DNA of 64,000 nt from Thalassobaculum sp. OXR-137 (GTDB lineage: Bacteria; Pseudomonadota; Alphaproteobacteria; Thalassobaculales; Thalassobaculaceae). Location of the stretch: positions 5,395,748-5,459,747 of the forward strand of contig NZ_CP139715.1 of NCBI RefSeq assembly GCF_034377285.1. Reading direction: 5' to 3'. The notes beneath the pieces are model-generated. The model searched no databases and was not told the origin of the DNA. It saw nothing but the letters and a program-made list of their open reading frames with translations. The position numbers and the translations under genes are program-made. Shown one piece after another: positions 55,463-63,690 of the stretch; the first letter of the stretch is position 1, and every line of letters begins with the position of its first letter.

Positions 55463-56331
55463 GCGCTCCAGGTGATCTGACCCCGTCGACCCTGGAGCGG
55501 ATCCGCCACGATCTGGTCGGTCTGAAAATGCCACGCGCCCTGGAAGCCCTCGATCAGGTCGTGCGCCGCCTCGAGCACGGGGAGATCGGTGCTCTGGAGG
55601 CCATCGACATGCTGCTCGCCGAGGAACTGACCCTGCGCGAGAACAGCCGCATCAAGACGGCCCTGCGCATGGGCCGACTGGCGACCATCAAGACGCTCTC
55701 AGGGTTCGACTTCTCCTTCCAGCCGTCGCTCGACCGCGATCGTATCCTCACCCTCGCACAACTCGGCTTTATCGGTCGCTGCGAGGTCGTCCACTTCCTC
55801 GGCCCGCCCGGCACCGGCAAGAGCCATCTGGCCATCGCCCTCGGCGTCGAGGCGGTGAAGGCAGGGCGCAGTGTCTACTTTTGCACACTCGCCGACCTGC
55901 TCGGGCAACTCGCCCGCGCCGAGCGCGAGGGACGGCTGACGGAACGCATACGCTTCTTCTGTCGACCGGCTCTGCTGATCGTTGACGAGATCGGCTACCT
56001 GCCCGTCGTTCCTGGGGGTGGCAACCTGTTCTTCCAGCTGGTCAACGCCCGATACGAGCGTGGTGCGATGGTCCTGACCTCCAACCGCGGCTTTGCCGAA
56101 TGGGGCGAGGTGTTCGGAGACCCGGTCGTCGCCACCGCACTCCTCGACCGCCTGCTGCATCATGCTCTGGTCATCCAGATCGAAGGCTCCAGCTACCGGT
56201 TGCGCCAGCACGCCGACCTCATGCCCGAGCACGTCCGCTCCAAGGCTACCATCACACCGCCGACCCCAGCACCGCTACGACGGCCAAGGGGACGGCCGCC
56301 CAAAAACGACCACATCACCGCGACAACCTGA
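55459..56331 (+). CDS. istB: IS21-family helper ATPase IstB
   Basis: A 290-residue AAA+ ATPase, DnaC-like, that assists IstA in target capture. Walker A VHFLGPPGTGKSHLAIALG, Walker B LLIVDEIGYLPVVPGGGNLFFQLVNARYERGAMVLTSNRGFAEWGEVFGDPVVATALLDRLLHH with sensor motifs. The C-terminal tail is basic and Pro-rich (APLRRPRGRPPKND). The ATG overlaps the istA stop by 4 bases. Confidence 0.95.
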   Translation: MSAPGDLTPSTLERIRHDLVGLKMPRALEALDQVVRRLEHGEIGALEAIDMLLAEELTLRENSRIKTALRMGRLATIKTLSGFDFSFQPSLDRDRILTLAQLGFIGRCEVVHFLGPPGTGKSHLAIALGVEAVKAGRSVYFCTLADLLGQLARAEREGRLTERIRFFCRPALLIVDEIGYLPVVPGGGNLFFQLVNARYERGAMVLTSNRGFAEWGEVFGDPVVATALLDRLLHHALVIQIEGSSYRLRQHADLMPEHVRSKATITPPTPAPLRRPRGRPPKNDHITATT

Positions 56332-56491
56332 CCGGCGAAACTGGGGAAATTTACTTCGGCGCTTCTGGGGAAATTACGGGCGGCATTGACAGCGAGAAGC
56401 TGGACAGAAACGATTCGTCAGGGTACTGTTAACTATTCAAGAACGAGACCATTATGGAATCAATTTTCAGGGCCAAGGGACATTATTCACA

Positions 56492-58246
56492 GTGCAACAG
56501 AGAACTTATCATTTTTCGGGGCCAGTAACGGTTTTTCAGGAGCAGCGGCTGCCTGACGCCGCGACGCCAGCAGGGTATAGCGCCTTAATCGATGCCTGCG
56601 GGGTCGAGGCGCCGCTTCCACGAACGCTGTTCGCCACAGGCGAACGCCATCGCATCGTCGAAGCAAACGGCTGGCGTATCCTCACTCCGCGTCACGCACC
56701 GGCTCCCAGCCTAGAAGGCCATCTCACCTTTGCACTGAAATACGAGGGGCTCGATCTAGCCCTCTTAAAGCGTCTGTTCGGTATCGTCGGGCCTGCCGAG
56801 ATCGAGGCACTCATCCGCGAGAAGCCCACCGGCAGTTATGCCCGGCGCGTCTGGTTCCTTTATGAATGGTTGACCGGCGAGCGCCTCAATATTCCGGACG
56901 CTAAAGCTGGTCGCTACGTCCCGGCACTCGATCCCGAGTTGCAGTGGGGTGTGGAAGGAGAGAACTCCAGCCGTCACCGGGTCAGAAATAACTTGCCCGG
57001 GACGCCAGCATTCTGCCCGCTGGTCTTTCGGACAGAGGCCTTAAGGCGGTTTGTTGATCTCAATTTACCCAGCCGCGCGCAGGAAGTGATCGCGAGCGTG
57101 CCCCGTGACATTCTCGCTCGAACGGCGGCTTTTCTCCTGCTCAAAGACTCCAAATCCAGCTACGCGATCGAGGGTGAAAGTCCACCGCAGGAACGAATCC
57201 AGCGATGGGGGCGGGCGATCGGAGAAGCGGGGCGGCTATCCCTTGATCTAGCCGAACTGTTGCGCCTGCAAAAGATCGTGATCGGGAAAGCACGCTTCAT
57301 GAAGCTCGGCCTTCGCATAGAAGGCGGCTTCGTCGGAGAGCACGATCGCGACACACGCATGCCCCTGCCGGATCATATAAGCGCCAGGCCGGAAGACCTC
57401 GAGACGCTCATAGACGGCATGATTGCCTACGAGCATGGTCCAGCTCGCGAGATCGACCCCGTTATCGCCGCAGCCGTACTCGCATTCGGCTTTGTCTATA
57501 TTCATCCGTTCGAGGACGGAAACGGGCGGATCCATCGCTATCTCATCCACCACGTCTTAGCGCAGCGCGGTTTCAACCCGCCCGGCGTCACCTTCCCGGT
57601 GTCAGCGGCGATCCTTGAACAGATTGATGAATACCGCCGTGTGCTGGAATCACACTCGCAGCAGCTTCTCCCACTTATCGAGTGGAGGCCAACCGCCAGC
57701 TTCAATGTGGAGGTGCTTAACGATACCGCAGACCTTTATCGCTTCTTCGATGCGACGTTACATGCCGAGTTCCTCTTTGCCTGCGTCCGCAAAACAATTG
57801 AAGAAGACCTTCCGGCCGAGGCGGATTTTCTGCGGCGATACGACCAGTTCCGCAGCCAGATAGAAGCCCTGTTTGATATGCCGGAGCGGATGATCGACCT
57901 CCTGTTTCGCTTTCTGCACCAGAACGACGGCCAGCTCTCGCAGCGCGCCCGCACGAACGAATTTCAAGCGTTAACGGGCGAGGAAGCAGACAATGTCGAG
58001 CGGCTCTATGCTTCCGTGTTCGGCAGCCCGCCGGAAATCCGCTCGATGAGCGATCTGGATATCGCCTTACGGAATCGCGAGATCATGTGGCCGCCGCACT
58101 GCACCAAGGCACGTGACGGCAACCACCGAATTGCAAAGGTGACGCCAAGACGGTCGACGGTTCACGAAGGATGGACCTATCAGGGCGTTTGCGGTCTTTG
58201 TGGGGAGATGATCGACACTGGGGAGCCCCACGACCGGGCAACCTGA
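56492..58246 (+). CDS. Fic-domain protein (probable AMP-transferase)
   Basis: 584 residues, GTG start with AAGGGA upstream. The Fic active-site motif is complete, IHPFEDGNGRIHRY (His338-Arg346). An upstream stretch KSSYAIEGES matches the inhibitory (S/T)xxxE(G/N) motif, placing it in class II Fic proteins, which are self-inhibited by an N-terminal helix. C-terminal residues after ~400 are helical and unrecognised; the last ~25 contain CGLCGEMIDTGE. Fic enzymes usually AMPylate a target Tyr/Thr/Ser and often act as toxins. Its end overlaps the next gene by 76 bases. The IS21 copy stops ~100 bases upstream, so the original promoter may have been displaced. Confidence 0.85.
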   Translation: MQQRTYHFSGPVTVFQEQRLPDAATPAGYSALIDACGVEAPLPRTLFATGERHRIVEANGWRILTPRHAPAPSLEGHLTFALKYEGLDLALLKRLFGIVGPAEIEALIREKPTGSYARRVWFLYEWLTGERLNIPDAKAGRYVPALDPELQWGVEGENSSRHRVRNNLPGTPAFCPLVFRTEALRRFVDLNLPSRAQEVIASVPRDILARTAAFLLLKDSKSSYAIEGESPPQERIQRWGRAIGEAGRLSLDLAELLRLQKIVIGKARFMKLGLRIEGGFVGEHDRDTRMPLPDHISARPEDLETLIDGMIAYEHGPAREIDPVIAAAVLAFGFVYIHPFEDGNGRIHRYLIHHVLAQRGFNPPGVTFPVSAAILEQIDEYRRVLESHSQQLLPLIEWRPTASFNVEVLNDTADLYRFFDATLHAEFLFACVRKTIEEDLPAEADFLRRYDQFRSQIEALFDMPERMIDLLFRFLHQNDGQLSQRARTNEFQALTGEEADNVERLYASVFGSPPEIRSMSDLDIALRNREIMWPPHCTKARDGNHRIAKVTPRRSTVHEGWTYQGVCGLCGEMIDTGEPHDRAT

Positions 58247-59394
58247 TATTCGGCGCCCTAATTTTGGTATTAGGGTGGCTTTTATACCGTGGGTTGATTG
58301 CAGGGGAGGGAGCCGTGGAGCCGCAGGTCGTCGGTGCGTTCATTTCATTGGGTAGCGTCATCATCGGTCTCGTCATCCGCGACATCGTGATGGCGCTACA
58401 TCTCTCAAAACAGAAGCGCGAGACCGATGCACAGGAAAAGGCCGACGAGCATGCGCGGCAACGCCACGACCTTGTGAAGCTATACGCCGATCCACTTCGT
58501 GAGTCTGTGATCAGCCTTCGAAATCGGCTTTCCGAAATCACAAATACCGCACAAGGCCGTTATTTGCGCGCTGACGCACCGCCATCCCCCTTCACTGAAT
58601 ACAAGCGTATTAGTACGATCTATCGGCTTGCTGTGGTTCTCGGTTGGGTTCAGGCATTCCGGCGGGAGCGCAGTTACCTGGACCCGGCTACGACGGCATC
58701 GGCAGACGAAGCGGGTAAGGTGATCGGCGGGATTGAAGTCGCGCTTGCAGATGGCCAGCACGTTGAGCAGCAGCGACTGGAAGAACTCGCGTCTCTTTGG
58801 AAAGTCGCCCCACATCTATTGTCCGACAGCGCTTGCACCGCGTCTCTCGCAACTGAAATTGACGCCGCTCGCCGAGAGTTTCTCCGAGAAAAGGACCGGC
58901 TTAGCCCATCGGATCTTGAGCCAGCCGATCAGTTTGGCTTGGCTCTTCGCTGTGCCAATTTGATCGGAAACATCACAAAATCCGATATTCCCGAAGGATT
59001 GGTGCGCGCAACGACGGAGGAAGCCACTGTCTATCTCGGGATCAAAGAGGCCTACATTTATCGCGACTGGCAGTGCGCGATCGGCGACATGATGATTTCG
59101 ACGTCTGGCATTGGCGGACGTCGCTTCGACGTGATGGGCTATCGTGACTTCGAGGAGCGGTATCTCGCCGCGGCCGCACAGGACGGCGACACGCCGGACA
59201 AGCGCTGGTTTGGTCGGTTAGACGCGATCTTTCACGATCTAGACATGCAAAAGTCCGGCATTTTCGATGCGAGGCGCGAACAAGTCCGAAAACTCTATAG
59301 CTCCTGTAACGGATTGCAGGAGTATCTCGACAGGAAGCTAGAAACTCTAAAAGGCGGGGATCGTTCAACGAGAAGCTCTTTGTTCGCTCGATAA
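58171..59394 (+). CDS. Membrane-anchored protein of unknown function overlapping fic
   Basis: 407 residues from the ATG at 58171; a GTG at 58314 with GGGGAGGGA upstream is an alternative that would lose the first membrane helix. Two N-terminal membrane segments (NLIFGALILVLGWLLYRGLIAG; FISLGSVIIGLVIRDIVMAL), then a long soluble helical region (RYLRADAPPSPFTEYKRISTIYRLAVVLGWVQAFRRERSYLDP). No recognised domain. The overlap with fic suggests linked expression; it could be the membrane partner of the Fic protein. It converges on the DUF4041 gene with 13 bases between stops. Confidence 0.65.
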   Translation: MDLSGRLRSLWGDDRHWGAPRPGNLIFGALILVLGWLLYRGLIAGEGAVEPQVVGAFISLGSVIIGLVIRDIVMALHLSKQKRETDAQEKADEHARQRHDLVKLYADPLRESVISLRNRLSEITNTAQGRYLRADAPPSPFTEYKRISTIYRLAVVLGWVQAFRRERSYLDPATTASADEAGKVIGGIEVALADGQHVEQQRLEELASLWKVAPHLLSDSACTASLATEIDAARREFLREKDRLSPSDLEPADQFGLALRCANLIGNITKSDIPEGLVRATTEEATVYLGIKEAYIYRDWQCAIGDMMISTSGIGGRRFDVMGYRDFEERYLAAAAQDGDTPDKRWFGRLDAIFHDLDMQKSGIFDARREQVRKLYSSCNGLQEYLDRKLETLKGGDRSTRSSLFAR

Positions 59395-59407
59395 CGACAC
59401 GCAGGCT

Positions 59408-60910
59408 TCAGATCATCTCCGGAAACACTGACTCAGCTCTGGCTTGATCGGCTTCGATCTTAGTGTTTCGAAGCGCTACGGTTTCCATATATTCCTGAGC
59501 CTCGATATCCCGGAAAAACGACGCACCGGGTGCCAGCCGGGCGACAGCTTCTTCGACCTCGTCCAGCCCAACTCGGAAAAACTCTTTCCGATAGTTGGCT
59601 GCATTGACACGCCTCCCTTCAAACTCAAGATGGAGCGCGCGCTCCAAGGCAGGAGCTTCGTCGCTGTAGATCATCGCATGGGTATCGAACACAAAGGGCA
59701 CGCTGGCATCACCCAACTCACGAACCCGGTCCGTCGGGTCTAGTCGCCTCGTGAGCCCTATCTTGACAACCTCGGGCCCGAACGAGCCGACGTTCGAAAT
59801 GATGTAGACATAGCCCGAAGTCGTGACCTCAGCCATGGCCTGAGCACGCTCGACCTTCGCGTGGGCCTCCGCAAGATCAGCCTCAAGCATCTCAATTTGC
59901 CGCTGATATGCCTCGAGCTTCGCACCCTCGGCGCCCAAGGCTTCCGCCTTCGCCTTCGCAACCAGCTTTTGGTAGCGAGCCTCTTCCCGCTCGGCCTCTT
60001 CGATCTCGCGCAGCAATCTTTGTTCCTCGCGCGCGGCCCGGGCAGCTTCAGCGCGTTCCTCACGCTCGACCTTCTGCTTCTCCCTATACTCATGGGTCAG
60101 TTTTAGTTCGAGTAGCTTCAGCCGGTAGTATTCTTCGGCGATAGTGACCTGATTCGACACGTTCAGTTTGTCGATCTGTTCCCTGGCGTATCCGAGGCGT
60201 CGCACCATTGCGTTGGCGTTGTTCCAGCGGACGTTTGCGATGGCTGCATCGCACTCGTTGTTGAAAGCCCGCAGTGTTAGCCTGATAGCTCTGTTGGTCA
60301 TCGTCTGCCCTTTGGACGCAGATCCGTCGACTGACCACTTGATGGCACAGGTAGCGGCGGTCTTATTGGTGACCATGGCCTTCTGCTTTGCCCGTACCGC
60401 CTCGATCTCTGCCTTAAACTGTTCGCTATCGGTGAAGTCGAAGTGAGGCTCGTATACACCCATCTCGGCGAACGCGAGGCGCTCGTCGAAGATTGCGACC
60501 TCGGACATCAGGCGATCGTAGATGACCTTCTTGTCGGCATACTGAGCGCGCAATTTAGAAATCGATGCTGTGATGGTCTCGACCTGGCTGGAGAGTTCCG
60601 ATACTCGCGACTCAGCATCGCTAACGAGCTTGTTGGCGGTCTTTTCAGCGGCATCGACAAGCCCCTCTGCCTTCTCCATCGCATCATCGACGAGTTTTTT
60701 GGCCTCTCCATCCGCATCGAGAATGGTCGCGTATTTTTGCTCCAGCGCCTTGACCCGGGCCTCAGCTGTCCGACGCCTCTTCGACGTGGCCCCGAGGACG
60801 ATAAGGAGAAGGAAAGTTAATCCGACGCTCGCTGCCAGTCCGATTAGCGTGTACGTGTGATTGATCGATTGAAGGTATTCCAAACTCGCCCTCCCCCTGA
60901 GGTGACTCAT
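59408..60910 (-). CDS. SNIPE-like membrane-anchored DUF4041/GIY-YIG nuclease
   Basis: 500 residues from the ATG at 60910. One N-terminal membrane helix (YTLIGLAASVGLTFLLLIVLGA), a long coiled coil, a DUF4041 region (VYEPHFDFTDSEQFKAEIEAVRAKQKAMVTNKTAA; TLRAFNNECDAAIANVRWNNANAMVRR), a charged helical linker, and a C-terminal GIY-YIG nuclease of the T5orf172/Mug113 type at ~366-446 (GYVYIISNVGSFGPEVVKIGLTRR, DRVRELGDASVPF, ALHLEFEGRRVNAANYRKEFF). This is the architecture of SNIPE, reported to cut phage DNA as it enters at the membrane. It is a single-gene minus-strand unit. Confidence 0.82.
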   Translation of the reverse strand: MSHLRGRASLEYLQSINHTYTLIGLAASVGLTFLLLIVLGATSKRRRTAEARVKALEQKYATILDADGEAKKLVDDAMEKAEGLVDAAEKTANKLVSDAESRVSELSSQVETITASISKLRAQYADKKVIYDRLMSEVAIFDERLAFAEMGVYEPHFDFTDSEQFKAEIEAVRAKQKAMVTNKTAATCAIKWSVDGSASKGQTMTNRAIRLTLRAFNNECDAAIANVRWNNANAMVRRLGYAREQIDKLNVSNQVTIAEEYYRLKLLELKLTHEYREKQKVEREERAEAARAAREEQRLLREIEEAEREEARYQKLVAKAKAEALGAEGAKLEAYQRQIEMLEADLAEAHAKVERAQAMAEVTTSGYVYIISNVGSFGPEVVKIGLTRRLDPTDRVRELGDASVPFVFDTHAMIYSDEAPALERALHLEFEGRRVNAANYRKEFFRVGLDEVEEAVARLAPGASFFRDIEAQEYMETVALRNTKIEADQARAESVFPEMI

Positions 60911-61118
60911 TCTTGTCCGATGATTGTTCGCGTCCGCCCAGTCCGTGAAAGTCAATCCGTCGGGCACCCGTCTCCGGCCCAGGATCTTGTGGTTGCACAA
61001 CTCTCGATACTTTGAATGTTCTGTAATTTCGATCTTTAATTCAACACCGTACGATGCAACCCACCGGCGCCGCGCTTTAAAACTGTCTAAAGAACGGAAA
61101 AGTATCCCTTTGATTTAA

Positions 61119-62015
61119 TCATAGGAATCGAGCAATCAGGCCGACGATACCGGCCGCAATCAGGTTGCCAGCCGCTCCTTCACAAGCCGATCTAATAGAA
61201 CTAAGAAGTACACGAATACGACTGGAATCGGGCCGGGACGAATTTAACTGCTCCAGCGCTTCATGCGCGGCTTCGGATACCTTTGTTTGGATGCTGCTAT
61301 CAAGTTGATCGGCGGAAGATACAACTTGCGATATTATACTTTTTAATTCAGATAAATCGGACTGAGAATAATTGACGTTCTGAGTAGAGTTCACATGCGA
61401 TCGATCAACATCTCCGAAAACACCGACATTCTGTATATGATAGTTGTTAATAACTGGGTCGGCATGTGCAACTTTCTTCTCTTCGACAGAAAATCTCATT
61501 CCATCGCCAACGACACCGATACGCTCTAATTCAACTGACCAATCTAGTATTTTATTTCGAACTGCATCGAATATTCCAACAGCCTGTGAAATACCGATGT
61601 GCATCTGAAACTCTACATTCACACCAGTCTCTCGCGAAAGTACGGCCTGCGCCTCACCGGGAATGGGGTACGTTAAAAATCCAGATCCCCTAGAACTTCT
61701 TTCAACCACGTCCTCAAGAGACCCGAGTGGTTGACCAACTTTTACCAAGGTGACTAGGCGTTCCAGCTCTGGTTCCTCAAAAATTAAAGGCATCCAGCCA
61801 TGATAAGGGTTGCGAAACTTAATCGAGCCCTTGATATGGCGATAATCAGGTGTATCGTCTAAACTATCGTATCCATTAAGTTCAAAATTAACCCATTGAA
61901 TAAATTCAGATATATCAAGCTTTGCAGCAACCACCTTTGCCTTTCGAAGGAGGTCGATCGTTCTAACGGATCGGTCTAGCGCGTCACTCTGTAACTGAAA
62001 AACCAAACTGGCCAT
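61119..62015 (-). CDS. AbiTii-domain protein
   Basis: 298 residues. The N-terminal ~90 residues match the AbiTii domain (DRSVRTIDLLRKAKVVAAKLDISEFIQWVNFELNGYDS, followed by HIKGSIKFRNPYHGW), named after the abortive-infection system AbiT of lactococci. The middle contains NNYHIQNVGVFGDVDRSHVNSTQNVNYSQ, a beta-like segment, then a helical region and a hydrophobic C-terminus (GNLIAAGIVGLIARFL) that could insert in a membrane. Low GC. It lies 200 bases downstream of the TIR gene and 208 bases upstream of the SNIPE-like start; whether it belongs to either unit is unclear. Confidence 0.7.
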   Translation of the reverse strand: MASLVFQLQSDALDRSVRTIDLLRKAKVVAAKLDISEFIQWVNFELNGYDSLDDTPDYRHIKGSIKFRNPYHGWMPLIFEEPELERLVTLVKVGQPLGSLEDVVERSSRGSGFLTYPIPGEAQAVLSRETGVNVEFQMHIGISQAVGIFDAVRNKILDWSVELERIGVVGDGMRFSVEEKKVAHADPVINNYHIQNVGVFGDVDRSHVNSTQNVNYSQSDLSELKSIISQVVSSADQLDSSIQTKVSEAAHEALEQLNSSRPDSSRIRVLLSSIRSACEGAAGNLIAAGIVGLIARFL

Positions 62016-62215
62016 TGTGCATCACCATGCTCTATTCTTAAATATCGACGATCATATTACTTGGAAGCCATTTTGCACGCTCAATTATTGAGAAATATAA
62101 GCGATAATCATGCCTATTTTCAACTTTTCTCTCAAGCGCAGCATTTTCGTCCTTACTGCCTACGGCTCTAAATCTGTAGGCTCGACATTGCCGAGCTTTT
62201 CTTAATTTGGGCTCG

Positions 62216-62701
62216 TTATTGGCCTAACCGCGAGCGCAGAACACGGTAGAAGTCAGCCGTCGATTGGTGTTGTGCGACGGCTTCACGCAGATGCGTCTTT
62301 CGGCTCGTGAGTGCGCGGTCGGTCTCCTTGCTGACCCTAGCGTACTCGTCGAGGTCTCTCTCGGACTGAAGATAGGGCCATTTCTTCAGATACTCTGGTA
62401 GCGTGACGTAAAAGCCGGTCGAGAACGTGGCAATCGGTTGGTCCTTTTCCGTCGCCACACCAATTTCCCAAGGCACCCACCAGGATGTCTTCGTACTCTC
62501 GGAGACGACGGCAAGGAGCTGTGTGCATGTTCCCAACTGCATCCGGATGTAATCACCAAGCTCATTGCCAGCTTGCCTCGTGTTTGGATCGATGACGTCC
62601 AAATAGCACTCGATCTGATGCACTGCGCGTAGCCGGTACGCAATCCGTCCCGCTGTCTCAGAGTCAGACTGTTGATGAGAGATGAATACCTTAACCGTCA
62701 T
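62216..62701 (-). CDS. TIR-domain protein
   Basis: 161 residues from the ATG at 62701, which overlaps the caspase gene stop by 4 bases. TIR fold: MTVKVFISHQQSDSETAGRI (strand A/box 1), QLLAVVSESTKTSWWVPWEIGVATEKDQPI with the probable catalytic Glu79 in the SxWWVPWE motif, used by TIR NADases and cADPR-isomer synthases. The C-terminal ~50 residues are helical. As third gene of the TIR-like/caspase/TIR operon it probably makes, or responds to, a NAD-derived signal. Confidence 0.85.
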   Translation of the reverse strand: MTVKVFISHQQSDSETAGRIAYRLRAVHQIECYLDVIDPNTRQAGNELGDYIRMQLGTCTQLLAVVSESTKTSWWVPWEIGVATEKDQPIATFSTGFYVTLPEYLKKWPYLQSERDLDEYARVSKETDRALTSRKTHLREAVAQHQSTADFYRVLRSRLGQ

Positions 62702-63690
62702 ATCCGCCCCATCTTTGCGAGATTCCGATAGTGGGCGCCGAGGGCCGTTAACCGGCAGCCGGTAGAGTGAACGGCGGCATGCCACATATGCGGTTGATCT
62801 ACTGGCAACACGAGACCGTGGCGATAGCATCGCTGAAGGTCGCGATAGGTCCGCTCGTTGTCCGGGTCGACCGGGATGTTTTTTAGCTTCTCATGCTCTT
62901 CACCTCGATCCGGCTCGAACGATGGATCAAGCGCGAACATGTGTGATGGGTCTGGGAAAAGTGTCGGAAGCCGCCGGAGCACATCTAGCGGAATCTTCGG
63001 ATCAACCTGCCTCAAAACGACAAACGACTGCACATTGGCCTTGTAGACCGGGCGTTGCTCCCAAGGGCCGAGTGTCTGGTCGACATGCGAGTAGACAGAG
63101 GCGGGCGTGATCTTTCCGCAGATGTCCGCTGAGCTGCCTTGCAGGCCGTCAATCAATATCGAGGTGAAGACGCCCTGGCCATTCACTTCACCGGCGGTTT
63201 CCTGACGTTGGCAGGCGGTTAGGATTGTCACCCCATTGCCAATTACCGATACCTGGCCATCGCTCCCGAGGCCCGATACTTCTCCTGCGAATCCTGCGTG
63301 ACAGCAATCCAGTATGATGACGCTTGACCGAATGCGTGGATATGCCTTGTTGGCAATCTGAAGAAGTTCACTCAGGGCAAAGCCCCATGCACCTCTCTCG
63401 CCATCCTCTGTGACAATGTAGCCAGCATTGGTCTCAAGGTTGATGAAGCCATGTCCGGCAAAATAGAAGACAGCGGTTTCCGCATCACCAGAGAAAAGAT
63501 CACTCACCGCGTCTTGAATAACAGATCGTGTTACATTCTTGTTGTTACTGGTAAGCGATCTAATGGAAAAGTTTGGAGAACCGTCGCCATTTGTTGAGAG
63601 CAATGTTGCAATAGCATTGGCGTCGTTGACGCAACCAGATAGCGGAGCTTGTGGATAGTCGTCGATACCGACAATGAGCGCTTTCCTCAT
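62698..63690 (-). CDS. Caspase-like (peptidase C14) protease
   Basis: 330 residues. The caspase/metacaspase p20 core has the N-terminal strand MRKALIVGIDDYPQAPLSGCVNDANAIATLL, catalytic His80 in VFYFAGHGF and catalytic Cys130 in SSVIILDCCHAGFAGE. After the ~230-residue protease domain comes an unrecognised C-terminal part (DPSFEPDRGEEHEKLKNIPVDPDNERTYRDLQRCYRHG) that may bind a ligand. Its start is shared with the upstream stop (TAATG) and its stop overlaps the TIR gene (ATGA), so all three are coupled. In type IV Thoeris a caspase-like protease is activated by a TIR-made NAD derivative and degrades host proteins. Confidence 0.9.
   Translation of the reverse strand: MRKALIVGIDDYPQAPLSGCVNDANAIATLLSTNGDGSPNFSIRSLTSNNKNVTRSVIQDAVSDLFSGDAETAVFYFAGHGFINLETNAGYIVTEDGERGAWGFALSELLQIANKAYPRIRSSVIILDCCHAGFAGEVSGLGSDGQVSVIGNGVTILTACQRQETAGEVNGQGVFTSILIDGLQGSSADICGKITPASVYSHVDQTLGPWEQRPVYKANVQSFVVLRQVDPKIPLDVLRRLPTLFPDPSHMFALDPSFEPDRGEEHEKLKNIPVDPDNERTYRDLQRCYRHGLVLPVDQPHMWHAAVHSTGCRLTALGAHYRNLAKMGRI

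Larger units (their letters stand above)
54051..56391 (+). mobile_element. IS21-family insertion sequence, complete
   Basis: The ends are ~50-bp imperfect inverted repeats, starting TGTTGATACC (54051) and ending GGCATTGACA (56391); both contain internal CCCCAGAA and CCCCAGTT boxes at matching positions. GCGAG flanks the element on both sides (54046-54050 and 56392-56396), a 5-bp target duplication. Inside are istA and istB overlapping by 4 bases. It appears intact. Confidence 0.92.
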
